Part shown: positions 24,351 to 32,857 of the stretch, piece after piece
Layout of the letters: each line of letters starts with the position of its first letter
Numbering within the stretch: the first letter of the stretch is position 1
Source: CAZIKB01 sp964539665
GTDB taxonomy: Bacteria; Zhuqueibacterota; Zhuqueibacteria; Oceanimicrobiales; Oceanimicrobiaceae
Assembly (NCBI GenBank): GCA_964539665.1
Contig: CAZIKB010000044.1
Span: 1-47,655, forward strand
DNA length: 47,655 nt
Direction of reading: 5' to 3'
Notes under the pieces: model-generated
Seen by the model: only the letters and a program-made list of their open reading frames with translations
Told to the model about the DNA's origin: nothing
Databases searched by the model: none
Translations under genes and position numbers: made by a program

Positions 24351-24713
24351 TGGTATAAGTGAGCGTTATGAGATTCATTTTGTTGAGATAGGAACTGATA
24401 TTGATCATGTACACTTTTTAGTTCAGAGTGTACCGAAGTTGTGTGTGAGCGAGATAGTGCGCACGATAAAAAGCATAACAGCGAAAAGAATCTTTGAGTA
24501 TCATCCAGAGGTGAAGCGTCAATTTTGGGGAGGTAATTTTTGGACGAGTGGTTATTATGCCAATACCGTAGGTCAATATGGGAATGAAGAAGTGATAAAG
24601 AAGTATGTGGAGTCCCAGGGAAAAGAATACAAGCAGATTTATAGTTCACAATTAACCTTTTTTGAAATGTGATTTCTTAGATACCTCGGGGCTCTGCCTC
24701 GAGGAGCTTCATT
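24351..24713 (+). mobile_element. IS200/IS605-type element, 5'-truncated
   Basis: The segment contains the 3' two thirds of a TnpA gene and, just after it, a subterminal hairpin (CCTCG...CGAGG, 24684-24704) of the kind that IS200-type transposases recognise at the right end. The left end and the transposase start are missing. The junction with truncated pheA is at about 24350. Confidence 0.75.
24352..24672 (+). pseudogene. IS200-family Y1 transposase TnpA fragment
   Basis: From GISERYEIHFVEIGTD onward the frame matches IS200-type TnpA. It has the HUH motif in DHVHFLVQ, SEIVRTIKSITAKRIF, FWGGNFWTSGYYANTVGQ with the helix carrying the expected catalytic tyrosine, and NEEVIKKYVESQGKEY. The first about 35 residues are absent; the open frame upstream of this point is antisense to pheA and not transposase. 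Immobile unless complemented in trans, and the missing left end argues against mobility. Confidence 0.82.
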
Positions 24714-24729
24714 ATTTCCCAAAAATAAC

Positions 24730-24776
24730 TTGACTATTGTTATCATATTTTTAAATTATGAATGAGTATTCATTCA
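24730..24776 (+). promoter_or_regulatory. fad operon promoter with FadR-type operator
   Basis: TTGACT (24730-24735) and TAAATT (24752-24757) form a plausible -35/-10 pair with 16-bp spacing. Directly after it, TGAATGAGTATTCATTCA (24759-24776) is a palindrome with 7-bp arms TGAATGA / TCATTCA. It matches the Bacillus FadR consensus TGAATGAMTANTCATTCA at all but one position. An operator overlapping the start point upstream of a TetR gene points to autorepression and control of the whole operon, relieved by long-chain acyl-CoA. Confidence 0.75.
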
Positions 24777-24912
24777 TTTAGCTGAAATAAATCTCTGCAT
24801 TTCTATGTTTCATCAAGTACTGAATTTAATAACAGGGAGCTGTTGAGACCCTAAAAATAGAGAAGTTGACTGAAGCATTTTCAAAGAGCATAAAATCTAC
24901 AAATATAATCCA

Positions 24913-25503
24913 GTGCCTGCCAAACAAGACAAAAGAATCCGCATATTAAAAGCAGCCGTCAAGGTGTTTGCAAAGAAGGGTTTTTATAACGCAAAAGTTA
25001 CTGACATAGCCCAAAAAGCCAGGGTGGCGGACGGTACCATTTATCTCTATTTTAAAAATAAGGATGATATTCTAATTTCCATTTTTGAAGAGGAAATGGG
25101 TAAAATCATTTCAAAGGCTCAAAAAGAGATTGACGCTGGAAATGGAATTGTGGAAAAGATAAATATATTTGTTCAAGCACATTTAATCTTTGTGAAAACA
25201 AACCCAAAATTAGCACAGGTGTTTCAACTGGAGCTCAGACAAAGTAATCGGTTTATTAAAGAGTATACCGGCTCAAAACTTAAAGAATATTTAAACTTAA
25301 TAGGGCATTTAATTGAGGCAGGTCAGAATCAGGGGATTATTCGCAAGGATATTCATCCGGGGCTGGTAAAAAGAGCCCTGTTTGGCGCTTTAGATGAAAT
25401 AGCTACCCATTGGGTGTTGTTGAAAAATAGTAAGTATGACCTGCAAAAATCTGCAAATCAAATTGCAAACATTTTTATTAATGGGATGACAAATTCCAAA
25501 TAA
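24913..25503 (+). CDS. fadR: TetR-family repressor, FadR-like
   Basis: This 196-residue protein has an N-terminal TetR helix-turn-helix (RILKAAVKVFAKKGFYNAKV...VADGTIYLYFKNKDDIL, residues 9-50) and an all-helical ligand domain. It heads an operon of beta-oxidation genes and follows an operator nearly identical to the Bacillus FadR site. It is therefore most likely the acyl-CoA-responsive repressor of fatty acid degradation. It starts with GTG 24913 without a strong Shine-Dalgarno sequence; no in-frame ATG gives a complete HTH. The stop is 32 bases before fadJ. Confidence 0.85.
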   Translation: MPAKQDKRIRILKAAVKVFAKKGFYNAKVTDIAQKARVADGTIYLYFKNKDDILISIFEEEMGKIISKAQKEIDAGNGIVEKINIFVQAHLIFVKTNPKLAQVFQLELRQSNRFIKEYTGSKLKEYLNLIGHLIEAGQNQGIIRKDIHPGLVKRALFGALDEIATHWVLLKNSKYDLQKSANQIANIFINGMTNSK

Positions 25504-25535
25504 TGAGTTTATTAATCAGGGGAGGTTAAGGTAAA

Positions 25536-27755
25536 ATGAACGATGCTGCAAATCATGAAATAAAATCAGAAAAAAGCCCGCCAAAACTGTCAGACAAAGA
25601 TGGCGCTTTTGAACTGGTACGGAGAGATAATGGAGTTGTATTTCTGATATTTGATCTTAAAGATCAGAAAGTCAATATTCTCTCTACAAAAGTAATGATA
25701 GAGCTGGATGGATTGATCGATGAACTCAGGGTGCAACCAGGGATAAAGGCGCTGGTTATTTTAAGTGGTAAAGAGGATAATTTTATCGCTGGGGCTGATA
25801 TCGAAGAGATTGAGGATATCACGGACCCGGACGAAGGAGCTGATTTGGCCAGAAAGGGTCAGGCAGTTTTCCAGAAAATTAATGATTTGCCTTTCCCCGT
25901 TGTAGCGGCAATCCAGGGGGCTTGTGTTGGCGGTGGTCTGGAGCTGGCTCTGGCCTGCCATTTTCGCATTGCCAAAACACATCCCAAAACCAGAATCGGG
26001 CTTCCTGAAGTCAGATTAGGCATCCTGCCAGGATTTGGCGGTACACAAAGATTATCCAGGCTGATTGGCATTCAACGGTCTTTGAAATTGATTTTAACTG
26101 GAAAACTTGTCACTGCAAAATACGCTGGTAAACTGGGTATTGTAGACAAAGTATTACCCGTCGATTACCCATTTTCTTTTTTGAAAGCCGCGGCAGAAGA
26201 ATTCGCTCTCAGTATGGTATATAAATTTAAGCGCTCTGCTTATGAGAAAAAAAGGAATGCCAAGAGAATTCATGCCATTCTCCTGGAAAGCAATCCATTT
26301 GGACGAAAAATTCTTTTTGAACAGGCCAGAAAGCAAACTTTAAAAACCACTCGCGGTCATTATCCCGCTCCACTAAAAGCTCTGGAAGCGATAGAACGCG
26401 GCATTAGAGTACCTTTAAAAAAGGGTCTTGAAATTGAAGCAAAACTACTGGGAGAGCTGAGTGCGACGGATGTCAGTAAAAAGTTAATTTCAATTTATTA
26501 TTTAAATGAAGACTTGAAAAAAGATGCGGGTGTTGAAAAATCCAAAAGCGAACCAAAGGAAATAAAAAACGTTGCCCTTTTAGGCGCAGGCGTCATGGGG
26601 GGAGGTATTGCGCAATATTTAGCCTATCACGAATTCGCGATCAGAATGAAGGATATTAATCAGGAAGCTGTGAATATCGGATTGAAAAGGGCAGAACAAA
26701 TTTTTCAAAGCGCCTTGAAGAAGAAAAAAATCCGGCGCCGGGAAATGACTCGCAAAATGTCCTTAATTTCAGGTGCAATCGATTTTAGTGGATTTAGTCA
26801 GACAGATATTGTGATTGAGGCCGTTGTGGAAAATCTGGAAGCTAAAAAGTCTGTTTTTAAAGAGTTAGAGGCTGAAGTACAAGATACTACCATCCTGGCT
26901 TCAAATACATCCTCGCTGTCAATTACAGAGATAGCGTCTGAGCTTAAAAAACCTGAACGAGTGATTGGTTTTCATTTTTTCAATCCAGTTCACCGCATGC
27001 CTTTAGTAGAAATAATCAGAGGCGAGAAGACTTCGGATGAGACCACTATAACGACTGTCGCATTTGCTAAAAAATTGGGTAAAATTCCCATTGTAATTAA
27101 AAATAGTCCGGGCTTTTTGGTAAATCGTATTTTAGGACCCTACATAAATGAAGCCGCGTTGATTTTGGAAGATGGCGTAAAAGTGGACGAAATTGATCGA
27201 GCCATGGTGGAATTCGGCATGCCCATGGGGCCACTTAACCTGTTGGATGAAGTGGGTATCGATGTGGCTTATAAAGTTTCAAAAATAATGCTTGAAGCAT
27301 TCAAAGATCGGGTCACGCCTTCAAAAATAATTGAAAGGGTGAATGAAGACGGTCGACTCGGTAGAAAAGGCGGTAAGGGTTTTTACATTTATGAGGGAAA
27401 AAACAAAACGGTCGATTCAGAAATTTATGCCTTATTTCAAGATTTAATAAGAACGAATGGTACCATTTCTCAGGAAGATATTCAAAATCGTCTGGTCTTT
27501 GGAATGCTTAAAGAAGCGGCGCTTTGTTTAGAGGAGAAAGTCGTAAGACGTCCCAGGGATGTGGATGCAGGCATGATATTCGGTACTGGTTTCCCACCAT
27601 TCCGGGGCGGACTCTTAAGATATGCAGACAGTTTGGGAATGGAAACATGTATTACTAACATGAAGAAACTACAAGATAAATACGGCGATCGTTTTGAGCC
27701 TCCTGAGTTAATGCAAAAAATGATGGAAAAAAATGAAAAATTTCACCATGATTAA
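25536..27755 (+). CDS. fadJ: Enoyl-CoA hydratase / 3-hydroxyacyl-CoA dehydrogenase, fused (FadJ/FadB)
   Basis: A bifunctional enzyme for the second and third steps of beta-oxidation. The N-terminal crotonase domain has IAGADIEEIED, the oxyanion-forming ACVGGGLELALACH and GLPEVRLGILPGFGGTQRL. The Rossmann NAD site LLGAGVMGGGIAQ starts near residue 348, and the dehydrogenase catalytic histidine lies in GFHFFNPVHRMPLVE. A C-terminal HAD helical domain follows. Length (739) is normal. No thiolase gene follows; the operon continues with acyl-CoA dehydrogenase, so the last step must be encoded elsewhere. Confidence 0.95.
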   Translation: MNDAANHEIKSEKSPPKLSDKDGAFELVRRDNGVVFLIFDLKDQKVNILSTKVMIELDGLIDELRVQPGIKALVILSGKEDNFIAGADIEEIEDITDPDEGADLARKGQAVFQKINDLPFPVVAAIQGACVGGGLELALACHFRIAKTHPKTRIGLPEVRLGILPGFGGTQRLSRLIGIQRSLKLILTGKLVTAKYAGKLGIVDKVLPVDYPFSFLKAAAEEFALSMVYKFKRSAYEKKRNAKRIHAILLESNPFGRKILFEQARKQTLKTTRGHYPAPLKALEAIERGIRVPLKKGLEIEAKLLGELSATDVSKKLISIYYLNEDLKKDAGVEKSKSEPKEIKNVALLGAGVMGGGIAQYLAYHEFAIRMKDINQEAVNIGLKRAEQIFQSALKKKKIRRREMTRKMSLISGAIDFSGFSQTDIVIEAVVENLEAKKSVFKELEAEVQDTTILASNTSSLSITEIASELKKPERVIGFHFFNPVHRMPLVEIIRGEKTSDETTITTVAFAKKLGKIPIVIKNSPGFLVNRILGPYINEAALILEDGVKVDEIDRAMVEFGMPMGPLNLLDEVGIDVAYKVSKIMLEAFKDRVTPSKIIERVNEDGRLGRKGGKGFYIYEGKNKTVDSEIYALFQDLIRTNGTISQEDIQNRLVFGMLKEAALCLEEKVVRRPRDVDAGMIFGTGFPPFRGGLLRYADSLGMETCITNMKKLQDKYGDRFEPPELMQKMMEKNEKFHHD

Positions 27756-27788
27756 ATTGAGAATTTGATAATAGAATAGGAAAAAACT

Positions 27789-29525
27789 ATGGCTAACGAT
27801 ATCAAAAACAAAAGCAGCTTTACCAAAAGTCTATTTGCAGGTAGTATTGAACAAAGTCTGATTTTTCCCTATCCGAAAATTGCTCAGGAGGAAGAAGAAA
27901 ATTTAAAACTGATTCTTGATAGCATTCGACAGTTTGCTAAGGATCATGTTGATTCGGAGACCATTGACAAACAGGGAGAGATTCCGAAAGAAGTGCTTGA
28001 TGGATTAGCGGAATTAGGACTTTTTGGTATGTCCATTCCCGAAGAATATGAGGGTTATGGTTTTTCTACCACAGCCTATAATCGTGTATTTGAGGAGATT
28101 GCAGGCATTGATGGCTCTCTGGCTGTGACCCTGGGCGCTCATCAGTCGATTGGTTTGAAAGCGCTTTTGCTGCACGGTACTGAGGAACAAAAAAAGAAAT
28201 ACCTGCCCAAATTGGCTTCAGGTGAGTGGCTCGCCGCTTTTGCCTTAACCGAACCCGGCGCAGGCTCTGATGCGGCTGGAATACAATCTACTGCAATTTT
28301 AGATGAGACCAATAATCATTATGTTTTGAATGGAAATAAAATTTGGATTACAAACGGGGGATTAGCTGACTTGTTCACAGTCTTTGCTAAAGCGCCAGTT
28401 GGCGATAGCGGTGAAAAGAAGATTACGGCATTTATTGTGACGCGCGACATGGAAGGCTTTTCATCCGGAAAAGAAGAAGAAAAGCTTGGCATCCACGGCT
28501 CCTCTACTACAGAAATTAATTTTGATAATGTCAAAGTTCCTGTTGAAAACATGATCGGCCCGGTTGGTAAAGGCTTTAAAGTGGCGATGGAAGTATTAAA
28601 TTCCGGTCGATTGGGATTGGCGGCTGGTTGTGTTGGCGGTATGAAACAACTCACAGCCATGAGTGTGGAATATGCAAAAAATAGAAAACAGTTCAACACA
28701 CCTATTGCAGATTTCGAAATGATTCAGGACAAGATAAGCCGCATGGTCGTTGATACTTTTGCGGCTGAAAGCATGGTTTATCTCACTACAGCCTTAATTG
28801 ATAAGGGCGATGTGGACTATTCACTTGAATCTGCCATGTCTAAAATATTTGCTTCAGAAGCTTTGTGGCGGACTGTCAACGAGTCCATGCAAATTGCCGG
28901 TGGAATTGGCTACAGTCAGGAATTCCCCTATGAACGAGCCTTGCGGGATTCACGCATAAATTTAATTTTTGAGGGTACGAATGAAGTGCTGCGACTGTTT
29001 GTCGCGCTGGCTGGGATGCAGGAACACGGGGAATATCTTAAAAAGGTTGGCAAAGCTTTACAGAATCCATTAAATGAGTTGGGCGTCCTCACTGATTATG
29101 CTATTCATCGTATCAAGGATCATGTGTCAACAGAAAGACTGAGTAATGTGCATGAGTCGCTTAGCGGTGAAGTTAGTAAATTTGAAGAATATGCAAAGGA
29201 ATTGCATTTGGCAGTAGAAAAAGTTCTCTCAAAATATCGAAAGGATATCATTCATAAAGAATTTGTTCTTCAGAGAATAGCTGACATGAGCATTGAGCTA
29301 TTTGCAATGGCAGCAGTGATTTCCCGGCTGGATTCTCTGCTTAAGGAAAAAGATGAAAGTAAGGTGCAAAGAGAACTTACAATTGGTAAAACCTATTGTG
29401 AAGAAGCCTGGCGTAATATTAGAAGAAACGCCCGACAAATCGATGATAATATTGATTCCTGGCGGAAGGAGATTGCAGTGAATACTTATGAAACGGATGG
29501 CTATGTTTTTAATCTGATTGGATAA
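27789..29525 (+). CDS. Acyl-CoA dehydrogenase, FadE type
   Basis: A flavoprotein that introduces the 2,3 double bond into acyl-CoA and passes electrons to ETF. Motifs include FALTEPGAGSDAAG, the FAD-site WITNGG, KLGIHGSSTTE, and AGGIGYSQEFPYERALRDSRI with FEGTNEVLR near residue 395. At 578 residues it carries a C-terminal extension of about 170 residues, as in Bacillus FadE and related long-chain enzymes. The cognate ETF genes follow, separated only by a toxin-antitoxin remnant. Confidence 0.93.
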   Translation: MANDIKNKSSFTKSLFAGSIEQSLIFPYPKIAQEEEENLKLILDSIRQFAKDHVDSETIDKQGEIPKEVLDGLAELGLFGMSIPEEYEGYGFSTTAYNRVFEEIAGIDGSLAVTLGAHQSIGLKALLLHGTEEQKKKYLPKLASGEWLAAFALTEPGAGSDAAGIQSTAILDETNNHYVLNGNKIWITNGGLADLFTVFAKAPVGDSGEKKITAFIVTRDMEGFSSGKEEEKLGIHGSSTTEINFDNVKVPVENMIGPVGKGFKVAMEVLNSGRLGLAAGCVGGMKQLTAMSVEYAKNRKQFNTPIADFEMIQDKISRMVVDTFAAESMVYLTTALIDKGDVDYSLESAMSKIFASEALWRTVNESMQIAGGIGYSQEFPYERALRDSRINLIFEGTNEVLRLFVALAGMQEHGEYLKKVGKALQNPLNELGVLTDYAIHRIKDHVSTERLSNVHESLSGEVSKFEEYAKELHLAVEKVLSKYRKDIIHKEFVLQRIADMSIELFAMAAVISRLDSLLKEKDESKVQRELTIGKTYCEEAWRNIRRNARQIDDNIDSWRKEIAVNTYETDGYVFNLIG

Positions 29526-29585
29526 AAAAGGCTTGATTTCCATTTTCTAATTTTTAAATTTATGATTAAATAATGGAGAAAAAAA

Positions 29586-29795
29586 ATGATTACTGTTCCG
29601 GGTATTTACAAAGGGAATCGACAAATTGAATTAAAAGATGATGTAGAATTGCCTTCTAACACTTCGGTTTATGTACTTTTACCTACTGAGGACGATGAAC
29701 AAATGATCAAGAAAAATTTACAGATGAAATCCGAAGAAGTGTTTAAAAAGATGTGGAATAACGAACAGGACGAAGTTTGGAATGAATATTTATAG
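29586..29795 (+). CDS. Small antitoxin-like protein of a PemK/MazF-type pair
   Basis: This 69-residue protein starts MITVPGIYKGNRQIELKDD and continues with a short beta segment ending VYVLLP. A charged helical tail with EEVFKKMWNNEQDEVWNEYL follows, as in DNA-binding-plus-tail antitoxins. The downstream frame overlaps by 14 bases and encodes the first 13 residues of a PemK/MazF-type toxin that is otherwise deleted. The antitoxin therefore appears orphaned inside the fad-etf operon. The function is inferred from that neighbour. Confidence 0.6.
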   Translation: MITVPGIYKGNRQIELKDDVELPSNTSVYVLLPTEDDEQMIKKNLQMKSEEVFKKMWNNEQDEVWNEYL

Positions 29796-29888
29796 TCAAA
29801 GACAAATTGTGCTTGTACCTTAAAAGTAGATGTTTTTAAAAAGGTTATTAATGAGATATATAAATTAATCAATCTGCAAAATAAATAA
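29782..29888 (+). pseudogene. PemK/MazF-type toxin remnant with internal deletion
   Basis: ATG 29782 reads MNIYSQRQIVLVP and then stops (TAA 29821). This is the typical N-terminal strand of PemK-like toxins. In a shifted frame, bases 29820-29888 read LKVDVFKKVINEIYKLI and end at TAA, a typical C-terminal helix of the same family. The roughly 80 residues between, including the RNase core, are missing. The toxin is dead. Confidence 0.6.
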
Positions 29889-29900
29889 AAGGAGCAAAAA

Positions 29901-30689
29901 GTGAAAATCATAGTATGCATGAAACAAGTGCCTGTCAAAGATTCACTCTTGAAAATCAAGGACGACGGTAGCTGGATTCACGAAACTGAACTCAGTTATG
30001 AAATTAACGAAAGTGATCATTATGCGCTGGAAGAGGCGCTACGGTTAAAAGAAAAACATGGGGGCGAGGTAGTTGTACTCAGCATGGGGCCAGATCGGGT
30101 TAAAGAAGCTATCAAACAGGGATTAGCAAAAGGAGCTGATCGCGCTATTCATATTAACAATGAAAGCTTCACGAGTTTGGATCCACTCGTGAATGCTAAA
30201 ATATTAGCCGCTGCTATTAAAACTGAACAATTTGATCTAATTTTAGCCGGCCTGCAAACCGATGATTACGGCTCAGCTCAAACCGGAGTCATTTTAGCTG
30301 AAATGTTACAAGTTCCGTATGCGACAATTGTTGTGGAGATCCAAAAACAAAATGGCGCGATCAAAGTAAAACGCGAATTAGAAAGCGGCTGGTTTCAGTG
30401 GGTGGAATTGCCCATGCCGGCTCTTTTCACTATTCAATCAGGAATTAACCAGATTCGATACGCTACGATAAAAGGGATTATGATGGCCAAGAAAAAAGAG
30501 ATAAAACTTCTCGGTTTGAGCGAATTGGGTCTTAGTGAAAGCGATGTTAGTGAAGATGTGAGTGCGTTGAAATTTAATAAAATTTATATCCCTGAAAAAA
30601 CAAAACAGACCGAAATATTTGAAGGAGATCCCAAAGAGGCGGCGCAAAAATTAGTACAGAAATTGAAAAATGAAGCCAAAGTTTTTTAA
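29901..30689 (+). CDS. etfB: Electron transfer flavoprotein, beta subunit
   Basis: It binds AMP/FAD in the ETF heterodimer that takes electrons from acyl-CoA dehydrogenase. The 262-residue protein has the EtfB start KIIVCMKQVPVKDS, NESDHYALEEALRLKE, and the signature region ILAGLQTDDYGSAQTGVILAEML followed by VKRELESGWFQWVELPMPAL. A ribosome-binding site (AGGAG) lies 8 bases upstream. EtfA follows after an 80-base gap, and both lie in the FadR-controlled unit. Confidence 0.94.
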   Translation: MKIIVCMKQVPVKDSLLKIKDDGSWIHETELSYEINESDHYALEEALRLKEKHGGEVVVLSMGPDRVKEAIKQGLAKGADRAIHINNESFTSLDPLVNAKILAAAIKTEQFDLILAGLQTDDYGSAQTGVILAEMLQVPYATIVVEIQKQNGAIKVKRELESGWFQWVELPMPALFTIQSGINQIRYATIKGIMMAKKKEIKLLGLSELGLSESDVSEDVSALKFNKIYIPEKTKQTEIFEGDPKEAAQKLVQKLKNEAKVF

Positions 30690-30769
30690 ATCTCAATTTC
30701 TATTAGTCGCGTTTTAACAAATAACAGTTTGAAATTTACAGGACATAAATTCATAAAGGAGTTATTTTT

Positions 30770-31756
30770 ATGGGCGCTACAATTTTGATAATAGCTGAAC
30801 AAAGAGATGGCGTTATAAATCGTTCAACATGGGAAGCCATAGTTGGCGGACAAAAATTAGGAAAAGATTTAAACAACGAAGTGTCGGTGCTGGTATTAGG
30901 CAAGGATGTAAATAATTTAGCCGAAGAAATTGCGGCCAAAGGTGTGAAAGAAGTTTTGGTTGCCACAGATGATAAGCTTGCTGATTATACTCCTGACGGA
31001 TATACAGCAGCAATAAAACAGGTTATTGAAAATGAAAATCCAGCGTATGTGTTATTTAGTCATACCTACATGGTACGCGATTATGCCCCGAAATTAGCTG
31101 CCGTATTAAATAAAGCGTTGATTAGCGATTGCATTCATTATAAAATAGAAAATGGCGCGCCGGTATTCGTCAGACAAGTATATCAGGGTAAAATTGATGC
31201 TGATTTTCACTTTGAGGGTGAAGGCCCCTGTTTAGTGAGTTTTCAGGTCGGAGCTTTTAATGCCGATGATTTAGATGCGAGCGCCGGCAAAGGGACGGTA
31301 CGAAGCGCAGAAATTTCAATGGCAGGTGTAGACATCCGCACTAAAGTTTTAGAAATATTTGAAGGTGTTAAACAAGAAGTTGATTTAAGTAAAGCTGAAC
31401 GAATAATAGCAGTGGGACGCGGCATCAAAAAAGAAGAAAACATGGAATTAATTAATCAGCTTGCAGAAGCATTGGATGCGGAGATTGGAGCATCAAGGCC
31501 GGTGTGCGACGATGGTTGGCTGCCTTTAGATCGTCAAATTGGCAGCTCGGGTCAAACCGTGGCGCCAAAGCTGTATTTAGCAGTTGGGGTATCAGGCGCT
31601 ATTCAGCATATAGTAGGGATGAAAAATTCCGGAACCATTGTTGCCATTAACAAGGATCCGCATGCACCGATTTTTGATATCGCAGATTACGGTATTGTTG
31701 GCGATATTTTCGAGGTAGTGCCTGGCCTCGTTGAAGCTATTAAAGAAATTAAATAA
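30770..31756 (+). CDS. etfA: Electron transfer flavoprotein, alpha subunit
   Basis: The FAD-binding partner of EtfB, 328 residues. The N-terminal half has the Rossmann-like ETF fold (VLVLGKDVNNLAEEIAAKGV). The C-terminal FAD domain shows ASRPVCDDGWLPLDRQIGSSG, KLYLAVGVSGAIQHIVGM and AINKDPHAPIFDIADYGIVGD, all diagnostic. The membrane ETF:quinone oxidoreductase is not in the window. The gene is followed immediately by palindromic repeat copy C, which may end the transcript. Confidence 0.95.
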   Translation: MGATILIIAEQRDGVINRSTWEAIVGGQKLGKDLNNEVSVLVLGKDVNNLAEEIAAKGVKEVLVATDDKLADYTPDGYTAAIKQVIENENPAYVLFSHTYMVRDYAPKLAAVLNKALISDCIHYKIENGAPVFVRQVYQGKIDADFHFEGEGPCLVSFQVGAFNADDLDASAGKGTVRSAEISMAGVDIRTKVLEIFEGVKQEVDLSKAERIIAVGRGIKKEENMELINQLAEALDAEIGASRPVCDDGWLPLDRQIGSSGQTVAPKLYLAVGVSGAIQHIVGMKNSGTIVAINKDPHAPIFDIADYGIVGDIFEVVPGLVEAIKEIK

Positions 31757-31905
31757 TGATTGACCGAAAACTATAAATTTGTGTTGTCATTGCGAGGCGT
31801 TTTTTGCCGAAGCAATCTCCTGCCTGACTATTTGGGAGATTGCTTTCCCAAGAAAACGGGACTTGCAATGGCAGCAAGAATTGGTTTTCAGTCCAAACAC
31901 TAAAT
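31754..31905. repeat. Palindromic repeat family 1, copy C (inner part inverted)
   Basis: GATTGACCGAAAACTA at 31757 and TGGTTTTCAGTCCAAACAC (to about 31900) are the outer arms. The inner part reads TGTCATTGCGAGGCGTTTTT...GCAATCTCC, the reverse complement of the inner part of copies A and B. It begins at the etfA stop codon. Confidence 0.75.
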
Positions 31906-31972
31906 AGTTATTCTAATGTAAATTTTGATGTTTGTGATTTTGATTACCGAAATCTTAAATAGGGATAAACAA

Positions 31973-32500
31973 ATGAAAGTATTCAAATTCAATTTAACGT
32001 ATTCTGTCGCATTATTTCAAATATTCCTTTTATATTTTGGCTGTGCCGCGCCTGACAGAATTACACGGCCTTCATCTGAAAACGAAGGCATTAAAAATTT
32101 TGAAATGATGCGGGAAGATTTTGACCCGGCTGCTCTGAATGATGACGATATTCAAATTGAAGACACAGATGTAACTTACAGTAGTTACGACGATGTTTTG
32201 GCTAATGCAAGCGAGACTGAAATGGATAGCCTGGTTACCGGCTATCGTATTCAGCTCATTCAAACCACGGATCATGAAGAAGCAAAAAATGCTGAAAGAG
32301 ACGCCATTATTCGGTTTGACGATGATGTTTATCGCGTATTTGATCCACCGTTTTACAAGGTGCGGGTAGGGGACTATGTAAATTGGTTTGATGCCCAAAA
32401 GATTCAGAAGCTGGCCATTCAAAAAGGTTATCGGGAAGCCTGGGTTATTCGAACCAAAGTTAATTTAAAAAAGGTTCGGCAATGGTTAGATGATTTTTAA
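31973..32500 (+). CDS. Lipoprotein with SPOR-like C-terminal domain
   Basis: ATG 31973 is chosen because AGGGAT lies 8 bases upstream and a lipoprotein signal follows: MKVFKFNLTYSVALFQIFLL then YFGC, with Cys near residue 24 as the lipidation site. After an acidic linker (residues 45-75), residues about 90-170 (GYRIQLIQTTDHEEAKNAER to AWVIRTKVN) resemble a SPOR domain, which binds denuded peptidoglycan at division sites. The product is 175 residues long. The reading frame is open 48 bases further upstream, but that start would hide the signal peptide. Confidence 0.75.
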   Translation: MKVFKFNLTYSVALFQIFLLYFGCAAPDRITRPSSENEGIKNFEMMREDFDPAALNDDDIQIEDTDVTYSSYDDVLANASETEMDSLVTGYRIQLIQTTDHEEAKNAERDAIIRFDDDVYRVFDPPFYKVRVGDYVNWFDAQKIQKLAIQKGYREAWVIRTKVNLKKVRQWLDDF

Positions 32501-32528
32501 AATTAATTAATAGCTAATTATTTTGATG

Positions 32529-32660
32529 AAGTAACGCCAAAAATCAACTGCGCAAAGCTGTGGTGTACTGGCGTTTGGCAATAAACAAAAACTAATGCAG
32601 GGCACTAAAAGATTAATTTGCCACCTGCCCTTTGCGTCAGCTCCATTTTTATTGTTAGGT
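32529..32660 (-). other. attC recombination site 3
   Basis: On the minus strand: ACCTAACAATAAAAATGG...TGACGCAAAG, a loop, then CTTTGCGCAGTTGATTTTTGGCGTTACTT. The arms pair, the left core ACCTAAC matches RYYYAAC, and the right end has GGCGTTA. Length is 132 bp. It lies 197 bases after the stop of the secreted-protein gene and closes the left end of the second island. Confidence 0.75.
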
Positions 32661-32857
32661 GTTGTGTACTAAACTATTGACTTAAAAAGAACTTAGTCTA
32701 TAGTATATTTCTTTTAGCGTTTTTCTTTTGCACTAATTGGCGAATATTTAGGTTTTCATGTTTTGTTCACTTTATGAATCCGCCACTGTCCAATTAAGTA
32801 AGCTGCGGGCATGCAACATGTGTTGTTCTAAGAAAAGAAAACACTAACATCTTTTTG

